A stretch of 64,000 bases of DNA from Chitinophagaceae bacterium DXS (GTDB lineage: Bacteria; Bacteroidota; Bacteroidia; Chitinophagales; Chitinophagaceae), in the NCBI GenBank assembly GCA_030345135.1, contig CP128386.1, positions 6,867,001 to 6,931,000 on the forward strand, read 5' to 3'. Of the stretch, positions 34,175 through 41,965 are shown piece by piece (positions within the stretch are counted from its first letter, which is position 1; each line of letters begins with the position of its first letter). A program made the translations under genes and the position numbers. The notes under the pieces are model-generated. The model saw only the letters and a list, made by a program, of their open reading frames with translations, made no database searches and was not told the origin of the DNA.

Positions 34175-34519
34175 AACCGTATCCAACCTGTGAAAATTCT
34201 TCACATCAGATCCATTTACAAAGAATCAAGTTTTCTTTTCCCATTGAAGTAACTATTTGCTAATCAGTTTTTTACCTGACCTGAAAGTCAATGTCGTCCA
34301 ATATAAAACAAAGGCGGAGGACTTATAATACCTAGATTCTACAGGCGACCAGGTTTTGAAGAGACGATTGTGCAGGACTTTTAAATTTATTCGCGCTTAA
34401 GAAATAAAAAAATGCGCTACCCTTTCGGGGGAAGTAGGCTACATTTGCACATTTTTTGAAATCCCATACCTTTTGTGAAATTTAATGCCGGCCAGCAATG
34501 CCCGGCATTTCTTTTTTCT
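34175..34519 (+). ncRNA. Candidate non-coding RNA between promoter and terminator
   Basis: A predicted transcript of ~345 nt runs from the promoter at 34138-34168 to the terminator at 34484-34519 and contains no plausible ORF. Near its 3' part (34406-34446) is a hairpin with AAATG/CATTT and CTAC/GTAG pairings around 'CCTTTCGGGGGAA'. The string GGGAAGTAGG is only faintly reminiscent of the conserved side of SRP RNA domain IV; I do not assign a family. Alternatively this is the decayed promoter and leader of a lost fifth lipoprotein copy. Confidence 0.4.
34484..34519 (+). terminator. Rho-independent-like terminator
   Basis: Eight-bp perfect stem AATGCCGG (34484-34491) / CCGGCATT (34502-34509) followed by 'TCTTTTTTCT'. 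The T-tract lies on the plus-strand 3' side, so it ends plus-strand transcription, not the minus-strand antiporter gene. Confidence 0.7.
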
Positions 34520-34581
34520 ATGTGGTGTCACTTTGTAACATGATATGCATTAGGAACAAGGTTGCCCGGGTATGTTTTGGC

Positions 34582-35667
34582 CTAATCCATAAAAAACAAT
34601 GTAACCCCAAAGATGGCATACACTGCAATAAGCAATACCCCTAAGTACCAGGTTGATTTACCATGATTGGAAGTCAATGCCACCGTTAACGTTCCAAAAA
34701 GCAGCATAAAAATGAGGCCGCCTGTAAAGCTAAGATCTATGGGGGCGGGCGCGATGAAATAACTAAGTATTACCATTAACGGAGTAACAAAAAGCGCAAT
34801 CTGTGCCGAGCTTCCCATAGCAATGCCCACGCTTATATCCAGCTTGTTCTTTTTGGCAGCTGAAAAGGCTGCCATCATTTCTGCAGCAGCACCAACAATG
34901 GGAATAATGATGAAACCGATAAAACCTTGCGACAAACCTATTTTAGAAGCTGCATCCTGTACTCCTTCCACAAAAATTTCACTCACAATTGCAATGCAGG
35001 TGGCGGATATGGCGAGTACAATCAGCGAGATGTTCAGCGGCCATACATGTTCCTCTCCTTCATGACCGGTTTCTTCTGATTTGAAAAAGTCAGCATGCGT
35101 TTTTAAGGAGAACAACAAACTCAGCAGGTAAATCGCCATTAACAAAATAGAAATACCAAGACTGATCTGTCCCATCGCCGGCATGTTTTCTTCTTTTGAA
35201 ACTTTAGCCACAACCGTTGGTACCATTAGCGCAATGCACACAATGAACAACAATGAAGACTGGATGAATGCATTCAGCTTATTAAAATTTTGCACCCTGA
35301 ATTTTAATCCGCCGATAAGAAAAGAAACTCCCAGCATGAAAAGTGAATTGGTGACCACAGCGCCCGCAATGGATGCTTTTACAAGCTCTGTCAACCCCTG
35401 CCGGAGTGCAGCAATAAAAATCACCAGTTCGGTAAGATTGCCAAGCGTTGCATTAAGTAAGCCGCCGACTGTGTCACCGGTTTTGGCAGCAATACCTTCT
35501 GTTGAGTGCGATAAAAAACCGGCGAGCGGAATAATTGCTAATAGTGATAGCACAAACATAGTGGTATGCGACGCGCCATGTGTCCACTCAAGTACCAACA
35601 CAACCGGTATAAATATGCCCATCCAGAAAATGGGTGTTGATTTGATGTCTTTCAAAAACTGGTGCAT
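34582..35667 (-). CDS. Calcium/proton antiporter, CaCA superfamily (CAX type)
   Basis: 361 residues, about 11 hydrophobic helices. Exchanges cytosolic Ca2+ (or another cation) for H+ at the inner membrane. The two inverted repeats carry the expected acidic alpha-repeats: 'LLNATLGNLTELVIFIAALRQG' in part, with Asn77/Glu80 (residues 70-91), and 'PIVGAAAEMMAAFSAAKKNK' with 'GIAMGSSAQIALFVTPLMV' (C-terminal half). An acidic loop 'EETGHEGEEHVW' separates the halves, as in bacterial CAX proteins. The ATG is the first in frame and starts the hydrophobic sequence. It precedes the K+ channel gene in reverse orientation order (channel upstream, 52 nt gap), so they may be co-transcribed. Confidence 0.92.
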   Translation of the reverse strand: MHQFLKDIKSTPIFWMGIFIPVVLVLEWTHGASHTTMFVLSLLAIIPLAGFLSHSTEGIAAKTGDTVGGLLNATLGNLTELVIFIAALRQGLTELVKASIAGAVVTNSLFMLGVSFLIGGLKFRVQNFNKLNAFIQSSLLFIVCIALMVPTVVAKVSKEENMPAMGQISLGISILLMAIYLLSLLFSLKTHADFFKSEETGHEGEEHVWPLNISLIVLAISATCIAIVSEIFVEGVQDAASKIGLSQGFIGFIIIPIVGAAAEMMAAFSAAKKNKLDISVGIAMGSSAQIALFVTPLMVILSYFIAPAPIDLSFTGGLIFMLLFGTLTVALTSNHGKSTWYLGVLLIAVYAIFGVTLFFMD

Positions 35668-35719
35668 AAGATAGGGGCATTACATGTTGTATAATAAAGG
35701 CTCGTACTAAGCCCAATAA

Positions 35720-36391
35720 TCATTTTTCTTTTTTTGTTCTTGACGATTCAAATTCCATAGACACGAGTCTCGCAATCAAAATGGCAGGGTATAACTGACC
35801 GATCAATGCTTCCAGGTTGGCAAGTGACCGGCTGAATGGTAATGCCGGGCTAATGTCGCCATAACCAACGGTGGTAAGCGTAACAAGACTGAAGTACATA
35901 AATTCCTTTCTGTCAGCAGAACTCAACCCTTTAAAAGCGATTTCCCCTTTCAACAGGAAAATAGAATGATATAAAAGCGCGAATATGAAGCTGATAAGCA
36001 GGTATACAACGATGGCCCCAAAAATACGATGTACAGTAACCGGACCTTCGCCAAATGTACGCAGCAGCACCACCCAGCTCAGGAGAATGCAATAAAATGC
36101 GGTAGTCAGATTATCTGCGACTGCAAATCCTGCCGAGCGCAATACTATACCTGCGGCGAGTAAAATCAGCAATATAAGCGTGATCCTTTTAAGTCGTGGA
36201 TTTTTCAGCAACAGGAACATGCCGGCAACAAGCAAAGAAATATAGAAGAAGAGAAAAATGACCTGGCCAAAAACCGTTTTTTGACCAAGCGGGATAATAA
36301 TGAAAATATGCGCCGCCAGAACAACCAGTAAAACGGTAAGGCTCGTTTCCTGTGCCCAAAACTGCTGGAAATTTTTTCCAATAGGTTTCAT
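35720..36391 (-). CDS. Two-pore-domain-type potassium channel (Ion_trans_2)
   Basis: 223 residues with about six hydrophobic segments. The pore loop carries the canonical selectivity filter 'TLTTVGYGDISP' (filter 174-179, TVGYGD) between the last two helices, so it conducts K+ across the inner membrane. The four N-terminal helices lack a clear Arg-rich S4 voltage sensor ('LKNPRLKRITLILLI' has a few basic residues). No RCK/TrkA-N regulatory domain follows; the protein ends in a short basic tail. It is upstream of the Ca2+/H+ antiporter on the same strand. Confidence 0.9.
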   Translation of the reverse strand: MKPIGKNFQQFWAQETSLTVLLVVLAAHIFIIIPLGQKTVFGQVIFLFFYISLLVAGMFLLLKNPRLKRITLILLILLAAGIVLRSAGFAVADNLTTAFYCILLSWVVLLRTFGEGPVTVHRIFGAIVVYLLISFIFALLYHSIFLLKGEIAFKGLSSADRKEFMYFSLVTLTTVGYGDISPALPFSRSLANLEALIGQLYPAILIARLVSMEFESSRTKKEK

Positions 36392-36571
36392 CTGTTGTGT
36401 CAGGGGGATTAATGTACAACCAAATCATTCATTTGAAATAGTACAACAGATTACCAGGGGCGATTGTTTATGGGATAACCCTTTAACCGTTAAACCGGAA
36501 AAATTGCGGGTGGACTATTTGAGATTTAATACCAATATTGCGAGGCAAGCTTTAGAGTACTTTTTACCATA

Positions 36572-36830
36572 ATCCCTTCGGGCAATGTCATTAAGTTAAG
36601 AGATTTCATATCAAACGCTTATAAAATATCACCATCAGTTCTATATTCGGGAGACCTCTCCTGTCGTCGAGGTGACGTTGAGGTTGCAGACTTGCTCATT
36701 ATTCTGTACTTGGTATTGATGCTGTTGTGATTACTTTTTCTGATAAGCCAGGATCGTCATATCGACGATAGGAGATATCTCCAAAGTTGAAGATGTCTGT
36801 GCTTAACTTAATGACATTGCCCAAAGGGAT
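36572..36830. mobile_element. MITE-like element with 29-bp terminal inverted repeats
   Basis: Left end 36572-36600 and right end 36802-36830 are inverse complements at 28 of 29 positions (core 'GGGCAATGTCATTAAGTTAA'). The 259-bp element has no ORF. Inside are related palindromic words 'GGAGACCTCTCC' and 'GGAGATATCTCC' with CGTCGA-type neighbours. Size, inverted ends and lack of coding fit a miniature inverted-repeat element or a large structured intergenic repeat. No target-site duplication could be established. Confidence 0.65.
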
Positions 36831-36960
36831 GATATTATTCTAAGCCATGTTGTTTAGTTAAGCCTGCATCGCCACTTTTCGAAAAGACTCCTGCTGTACC
36901 AAAGACAGTTCTGTGGTCAGAATTATTGCCAGATTGTAATTTGTTTGGGAATCTTGGTCT

Positions 36961-37060
36961 GCTCTCTATGCATCTCTGTGCCTTCTCCATGTTGCTCTGT
37001 GTAACTAAAAAATGCAGTTACACAGGAAAGACACAAGTAGATACGGAGTTGCACGGAGGC
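36961..37060. repeat. CTCTGTG-type repeat (family A), inverted pair
   Basis: The left arm contains 'CATCTCTGTGCCTTCTCC' and 'GCTCTGTGTAACT'; the right arm contains 'AGTTACACAGGAAAGACAC' and 'ACGGAGTTGCACGGAG'. The arms could pair. It lies immediately before the 3' end of the SGNH gene. Confidence 0.7.
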
Positions 37061-37080
37061 TTGTAAAACGAGTATCACGC

Positions 37081-38190
37081 TCATTTCCGCGATAAAATTT
37101 GTCGTATTGCTTTTTCATATGCCGTAGCATGCTGCATCATACCAATATCGTTTGGATGAATGCCATCTACGGTAGATTCTGCACCAAGCCCAATTGCTTT
37201 TGCCGTTAGCAGATAGATGTTTTTTATGCCGGATGATTTCATGTCTGTAAAAGTCCGCTGAAGTACTTTGTTCACCCGTTCACATTCAGCCAGGGTTGCA
37301 CTATCCAAGCTTACGGAAGCAATGCCACAACTGTGCTCTGTTAACAAGATGGGTGTTGCCGGATGTTTTGACTGCAGGCTTTTAACCGATGCCTGTATGC
37401 GGGCCCGAACGGTGTCGTCAGGAAATTGATCTCTTGCAGTAAGATTGGGTAAACAATCAAGCACAAAAACAGAAGCCTCCGCTTCATTCAGAAGATCTGT
37501 TACTGCCGGTTCCAACCGGCCGTTTCCTGAGAAGCCAAGATTGATCACCGGCAAATCCAGCTTCCGGCCAAGAATATTCGTCCATGCAAGTCCGGGTCTG
37601 CTGGCACATGCGCCCTGTAATATTGAAGTGCCATACAAGACCAGCGGTTTCTTGTCACCAACCTTCGGAAAAACAACAGGATCCTTTTCCGGAGTGCCGA
37701 TCTCCAGCCATTTTACTGTATTGTAAAGCGGTAAATACAGCCTGAAAAAAGTAAGTGGTGTTGCCGACTGAATATTGGTAAAGCGATAAGTGATGGTGTC
37801 TGAAAAATTGTATTTGCCTCTCGCCCAATGCCATTCTCCCTGTTTGTCTTTGGCGTAAAGATCAACGCCACTTACGCCGGTGGATGGCATGTGTGGCATG
37901 TTTAATCCGCCGCTTACAGCATAACGGACCACAATTTCTTTTGCATTGGTGGTGAAATCAATATATTCTCCCGCAGTATTGTGGGAAAGATTCCAGACTT
38001 CGGTACGAACTGTTTTTTCTGCTTTTGCAGGCAATCTGTCGTAGGGCCTGGAAAGCTCAGTTTGCCAGGCCCGGCCTTGTACTACAGGAAAATCAGCTGA
38101 GAGCGGATTTTGCCAGCGAATGGTTTCCTGGGCGTTTAATGACGAAATGCCTGTAACTATTAGCAGTGTCAATATTATTGTTGATTTCAT
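37081..38190 (-). CDS. Exported SGNH/GDSL hydrolase, likely carbohydrate esterase
   Basis: 369 residues from the ATG at 38190; a TTG two codons earlier is less likely. Signal peptide ends near 'SLNAQ' (residue 21). The N-terminal ~150 residues form a beta-sandwich ('YDRLPAKAEKTVRTEVWNL', 'YIDFTTNAKEIVVRYAVSG'). The SGNH catalytic domain (~180-369) has block I 'VLYGTSILQG' (Ser189), block II 'NLGFSGNG' (Gly/Asn oxyanion part), block III 'LDCLPN' (Asn249), and block V 'DGIHPND' (Asp342, His345). It probably removes acetyl or other acyl groups from glycans before glycosidase action, as fits neighbouring GH38 and GH2 genes. Exact substrate unknown. Confidence 0.88.
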   Translation of the reverse strand: MKSTIILTLLIVTGISSLNAQETIRWQNPLSADFPVVQGRAWQTELSRPYDRLPAKAEKTVRTEVWNLSHNTAGEYIDFTTNAKEIVVRYAVSGGLNMPHMPSTGVSGVDLYAKDKQGEWHWARGKYNFSDTITYRFTNIQSATPLTFFRLYLPLYNTVKWLEIGTPEKDPVVFPKVGDKKPLVLYGTSILQGACASRPGLAWTNILGRKLDLPVINLGFSGNGRLEPAVTDLLNEAEASVFVLDCLPNLTARDQFPDDTVRARIQASVKSLQSKHPATPILLTEHSCGIASVSLDSATLAECERVNKVLQRTFTDMKSSGIKNIYLLTAKAIGLGAESTVDGIHPNDIGMMQHATAYEKAIRQILSRK

Positions 38191-38369
38191 ATGCAATGTT
38201 GGTTGATAAGGTTAGCCGATGTGGTTTAGATGCGATGATTATTTGGGTATTACCTTTCACATCATTTATCATCCAAGATCGTTAAATAACGCAACATATC
38301 GAAATAATGAAACAGGTTTCGTTCTTTCACAGAGCAAGCGGTTGTACATAGATGGAGCTTCTAATCTCC

Positions 38370-38492
38370 CTTTTATTGCTTGCGCCCTTACAGGGCTTGA
38401 TCGGTATTTGCTGTTTATTTTCATAGGGCGTTGCCCCATCCATAGGGCGTTGCCCCATGCTAGTGCTTCGACCCTTTCAGGGTCGGTCACGA
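38370..38492. repeat. GGGCGTTGCCCC tandem and CCCTTTCAGGG hairpin repeats
   Basis: Two adjacent near-identical 19-bp units 'CATAGGGCGTTGCCCCATC' (38422-38440 and 38441-38459, the second ending in G) are flanked by 'GCCCTTACAGGGC' upstream and 'GACCCTTTCAGGGTC' downstream. Each unit can form a small hairpin. This style of repeat is common between Bacteroidota genes; function unknown. Confidence 0.7.
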
Positions 38493-38654
38493 CGGAGTAT
38501 TACCTGGAGAAAGTTAGTTATCATGTGAGGCCTTATATGTCCTTATATTTTTATGGGGATTACCTCATCTGTCGCTTCAGTTTAAGATGATCTTAGATTT
38601 CGGAAAATGGCCCGGGCAGGCCTCTTATATTCCCTTGCATGCCTTATATCCAAC

Positions 38655-38885
38655 TAGTGAATAGTGAATGGTCACTGGTGAAGGGCCCAAACAGGCTGCG
38701 TAGGTATAAACTATTCTAGTCAGTATTAACCTCGGAGGTAAGGTCTTATACGCCCTTATATGACTTCTATACAACTGGTGAATAGTGAATGGTCAATGGT
38801 GAAGGGCACAAACTGGCTGAGTAGGGATAAACTACCCTGGTCAGCATTAACCTGGGGTGGTAAGGTCTTACACGCCCTTATATGA
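38655..38885. repeat. Two tandem units with 121-bp period
   Basis: The words 'GTGAATAGTGAATGGTCA', 'GGTGAAGGGC', 'TAGTCAGTATTAACCT'/'GGTCAGCATTAACCT' and 'TAAGGTCTTA' recur at the same spacing; the unit starts at 38657 and again at 38778. No coding content. Confidence 0.75.
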
Positions 38886-39085
38886 CTTATATGGTTTAAA
38901 AAACTTCGCTTCGGTCAGCTTTAGGCTTTAGGCTTTGGGCTTTAAGCTTTATCAGTTGTTTACAAAGAAACGTTGGCGCCCGACACCTTACTTATATGGT
39001 TTAAAAAACTTCGCTTCGGTCAGCTTTAGGCTTTAAGCTTTATCAGTTGTTTACCAGGAAACGTTGGCGCGGCCGACACTTTACT
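38886..39085. repeat. Two tandem family E units (~105 and 94 bp)
   Basis: Each unit begins 'CTTATATGGTTTAAAAAAC', continues 'TTCGCTTCGGTCAGCTTTAG', and ends with 'CTTTATCAGTTGTTTAC' and 'GAAACGTTGGCGC'. Units start at 38886 and 38991. An inverted copy lies at the right edge of the window (63925-64000). Confidence 0.75.
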
Positions 39086-39164
39086 TATATGTTTCAAAAA
39101 ATTCTTCTATGTTTTACAATTGCGGCGTCGCCACCCATCATTTTCAATTTTCCCTTATCAATTT

Positions 39165-41702
39165 TCAATTAGCCCTCGCTCCCTTCATCCTCACCGTTCT
39201 TATCCCAAACACCGGTATCTCACATTCAAACGCCACCTTTTCATTCTTCTCATTTTTAACCTTCTTTGCAACTGTATTATTCAACTCCACTAAATCCACT
39301 TCATCCGCATAACAGTTAAAAGATATTTTATGTGTTAGCTGCTTGCTACCGTTGTTCACCAATCTTACATAAAGATCATCTCCGTTATAATACATCGCCG
39401 AAACTGCAATGCCTGAATCAAGATGCGAAATAAATTCCAATGAATTATTAGCTGTATTGTTGAATGATGCAGTAAGCGGTTCATTCCACTTAATGGTTTC
39501 ATTGTTTAAGTCGGCAGCATCCCATTTGCCTTTGTGCGGTAGCAGCGCATAACGAATGTCCGAAGGGCCATCAACAGTATAATCCCGTCCCCATAAACCC
39601 ACACCCGCGTATTGCATGGTAAGTGCCAGCGGAAAATTTGCGCCGTGGGAATAGCTTGTTACGTGATCAGAAAAGATTGCCATTCCGTAATTGGTCGCAC
39701 CATCTGTAACATCCACCCAATTGTTAATGATGTTGTTTTTAATGCTGTCCCAGCTATTGTAAAATGTATTGCTCAATTTGCTTTCTGTAACATCCAGCGG
39801 TGCATCTTTATATACTTTTTGATGTTGAAGATTTAGTGGAAATGTCGCGATCAGTTTACAAGTGTCATTGTAAAAAGCCTTGTGCAGGTCTGTCAAATTG
39901 AAACCACCTTGTTGTTTGAAGTCTTCGCCAATGCCGTTTCTTCCGGAATATTCCAGGTGCAGGGAGCAGTCAATTAATCGTTCGCCCTGTGTTAAGCGAA
40001 TGGTTTGGATAAATTTTGCATTACTTAATGTGCTTTCTATTTTCAGTCCGATCCTCAAGGGGCCATTTTCAATAATTGTAACCTTTGCGCTTGTTGTTTT
40101 GCTGGTTTTAAAACCGCCGTCAGTATAGAAATTTCCTCTTAGTGTATTAAAGCCGTTTGTGTTGTTGGCATCTACAAAGTCTTTATTGCCCAATGTTTTT
40201 GCAATGAGCTGCTGAATGCGTCCGCCTTCTGCCGGATTGATGACCAGCTTATACAGATCGGTTTCCATGGCAATCGTGCCATCCGGCAATTGCCGAATAA
40301 CTGCGCTGGATCTTGAGTCTGCATGCTTACCTGTTGAGAGCACACTATATCCCAATGCAGGCGCAGAAGCTCTGACAAGTAGCGACCTGGATGAATCATT
40401 TCCGGTAACAAGCTGCGTGTTGTGACTGTTGAAGAGCCCATCCGTAATATGTTTTGTGTCAGCAGGTAATTTAACCTCAACTATTTCGTTCCTGTTAAAT
40501 GCCGTTGCGTTATATACAACAATATTTTGCTGATTTGATGTTGTTTTGTTTAATGCCTGCAGTGAATGCTGAATAATTTTTTCACTAGCGGAGATGGTAT
40601 TGCCGGTCCATACTTTTACATTGTCTGTCCAGGTGCCCCATTTTTGCTTGTTGTAGGGAACAATCCAACAATCGTGATGTTGTGCAAGCATCAGCGTTCG
40701 CCACGCTTCGTCAAACTCCTTTTGAGGATAAGGAACATTTGCATACAGCTTTGCAAGTGCTGCAGCTTTTTCGGCCATCGTGATCTTGTTTTCCGCCTGC
40801 CGCACCTGCTGGGCGATTCGTTGCAAAACCTGCGATCCCCAAACAAGGCTCACTTGTATATCTTCCTGCGAGAGGCGCCAGTCTTCTACGTTTTGTTTTT
40901 TCTCTATCAGGTTAAAATAATCGCGCCAGGTAGTATAACGTGCTGCGGACGTATTTTTCCCCAACCACCGACCGTTCTTCCAGCCGGCATCCTGCAAACA
41001 CATGCCAACCGGATCCGTAATGCCCTGTTGAATGGAGGCATTAATGTAAGCGTGCGAATTGTTCCAGGCCGTTGTTTGCCAGGTAGATTTTTTCTGAAGT
41101 TCTTCGGATGCATAACGTGGCACGGTTAGGATGGAAGTACCATCAGGACCGATCCAGTTCAATGATTCCCCGCCATATGCTCTTACATAACCGCCCCAGC
41201 AGGTATTCGGATTTTTTAATGAGGCGTATTTAAAACCCAGTGATTTCAATATTTGAGGAAGCGCACTTGTGAAGCAGGGCTCTTCGGTGGAATAAGTGGT
41301 GAAAGTAATGCCGGGAAAATGTTCTTTCAGTTTTCGCATGCCATATTGAAATTGCCTGATAATGCTTTCTGCTGAAATATTGTAGAGGTAGCTTTGTCCG
41401 TAAGCAGGGTTAACATATTCGACCGGGTTTTCTGAGTTGTCCAGCAACTTTTGAAACACTGCATAGTTAGATGGATCCTTCAATGCCACGGTATCCCATG
41501 TTTCCGGTTCGATCTCAAGGTTAATCTTCCAATCCTTATAATGCTGCAAGGTATCCGTCATAAATTTGGTGACCCACAAAGGATAGTGACCATAAATGCC
41601 ACCGTGAAAACCATCAACAAAATAACTCGTCTGTGCAGGAAGATTCTTGCAAACGCCGGACAAAAGAAAAACGGACAATAAGGCTCTGTATATTTTTTTC
41701 AC
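39165..41702 (-). CDS. Exported GH38-family-like alpha-mannosidase
   Basis: 845 residues with a GTG start at 41702 that directly begins a signal peptide ('IYRALLSVFLLSGV', cleavage near residue 24 at 'PAQ'). The N-terminal catalytic region begins 'YFVDGFHGGIYGHYP' and includes 'TYSTEEPCFTSALPQILKSL' (137-155). A helical domain with 'MLAQHHDCWIVPYNKQ' corresponds to the GH38 'HHD' metal/active-site segment. C-terminal beta domains cover ~410-845 ('VVYNATAFNRNEIVEVKLP', 'LRGNFYTDGGF', 'CEIPVFGIRTVRM'). Retaining alpha-mannosidases of this family are zinc-dependent. The usual Asp nucleophile motif is altered (see findings), so substrate and activity are less certain than the fold. It is divergent from GH2. 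Confidence 0.8.
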   Translation of the reverse strand: MKKIYRALLSVFLLSGVCKNLPAQTSYFVDGFHGGIYGHYPLWVTKFMTDTLQHYKDWKINLEIEPETWDTVALKDPSNYAVFQKLLDNSENPVEYVNPAYGQSYLYNISAESIIRQFQYGMRKLKEHFPGITFTTYSTEEPCFTSALPQILKSLGFKYASLKNPNTCWGGYVRAYGGESLNWIGPDGTSILTVPRYASEELQKKSTWQTTAWNNSHAYINASIQQGITDPVGMCLQDAGWKNGRWLGKNTSAARYTTWRDYFNLIEKKQNVEDWRLSQEDIQVSLVWGSQVLQRIAQQVRQAENKITMAEKAAALAKLYANVPYPQKEFDEAWRTLMLAQHHDCWIVPYNKQKWGTWTDNVKVWTGNTISASEKIIQHSLQALNKTTSNQQNIVVYNATAFNRNEIVEVKLPADTKHITDGLFNSHNTQLVTGNDSSRSLLVRASAPALGYSVLSTGKHADSRSSAVIRQLPDGTIAMETDLYKLVINPAEGGRIQQLIAKTLGNKDFVDANNTNGFNTLRGNFYTDGGFKTSKTTSAKVTIIENGPLRIGLKIESTLSNAKFIQTIRLTQGERLIDCSLHLEYSGRNGIGEDFKQQGGFNLTDLHKAFYNDTCKLIATFPLNLQHQKVYKDAPLDVTESKLSNTFYNSWDSIKNNIINNWVDVTDGATNYGMAIFSDHVTSYSHGANFPLALTMQYAGVGLWGRDYTVDGPSDIRYALLPHKGKWDAADLNNETIKWNEPLTASFNNTANNSLEFISHLDSGIAVSAMYYNGDDLYVRLVNNGSKQLTHKISFNCYADEVDLVELNNTVAKKVKNEKNEKVAFECEIPVFGIRTVRMKGARAN

Positions 41703-41965
41703 AAACTTGCTTTAAATAAAAATGGCAGATACCGTTTTTAATGAACCTGGTTGCTTAACGCGTGGGAAAGCAACAGGTTCATGGTAAGCTGCACATTCGT
41801 GAACTGATGTTGTGTTGTTAAGGATCGTTGGCTTATGCGTTCGCCCGCTGTTAAACCGGCTTATAATAGTAACCTTAGGCTCCGTTTTCCTCCATCGCTA
41901 AATTCTTTTTTATGTTTTGAGGTCTGCGGATAATTAAGTGACTATCTGGAAACAATTTTTTAGTG

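Larger units (their letters stand above)
33744..34581. other. 838-nt region between convergent genes, no ORF
   Basis: Contains a stem-loop at 33756-33790, a perfect 22-bp hairpin at 34027-34073, a consensus promoter at 34138-34168 and a terminator at 34484-34519. No protein-coding frame is supported in either strand. Best explained as the end of the lipoprotein array plus a candidate non-coding RNA gene. Confidence 0.6.
36392..37080. other. 689-nt intergenic region containing repeats
   Basis: Divergent flank of the K+ channel. It holds the MITE-like element (36572-36830) and a family A repeat (36961-37060). A small stretch near 36840-36860 repeats 'TTGTTTAGTTAAG', also found near 8635-8645. 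No coding frame is supported. Confidence 0.6.
38191..39164. other. 974-nt repeat-rich intergenic region
   Basis: Composed largely of repeats listed separately (38370-38492, 38655-38885, 38886-39085). The short frames present are low-complexity repeat translations and are not annotated. Confidence 0.65.

Noticed and set aside
34440-34447. Second -7-like box TACATTTG inside the candidate ncRNA
   Set aside because: There is no TTTG 19 nt upstream, and it lies just ahead of the terminator.
38219-38590. ORFs of 123 and 73 codons upstream of the SGNH gene
   Set aside because: Translations of GGGCGTTGCCCC and CCCTTTCAGGG repeats on both strands; no coding character.
20272-39085. CRISPR arrays among the repeats
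   Set aside because: The repeats are tandem without unique equal-length spacers, or dispersed; no cas genes are present.
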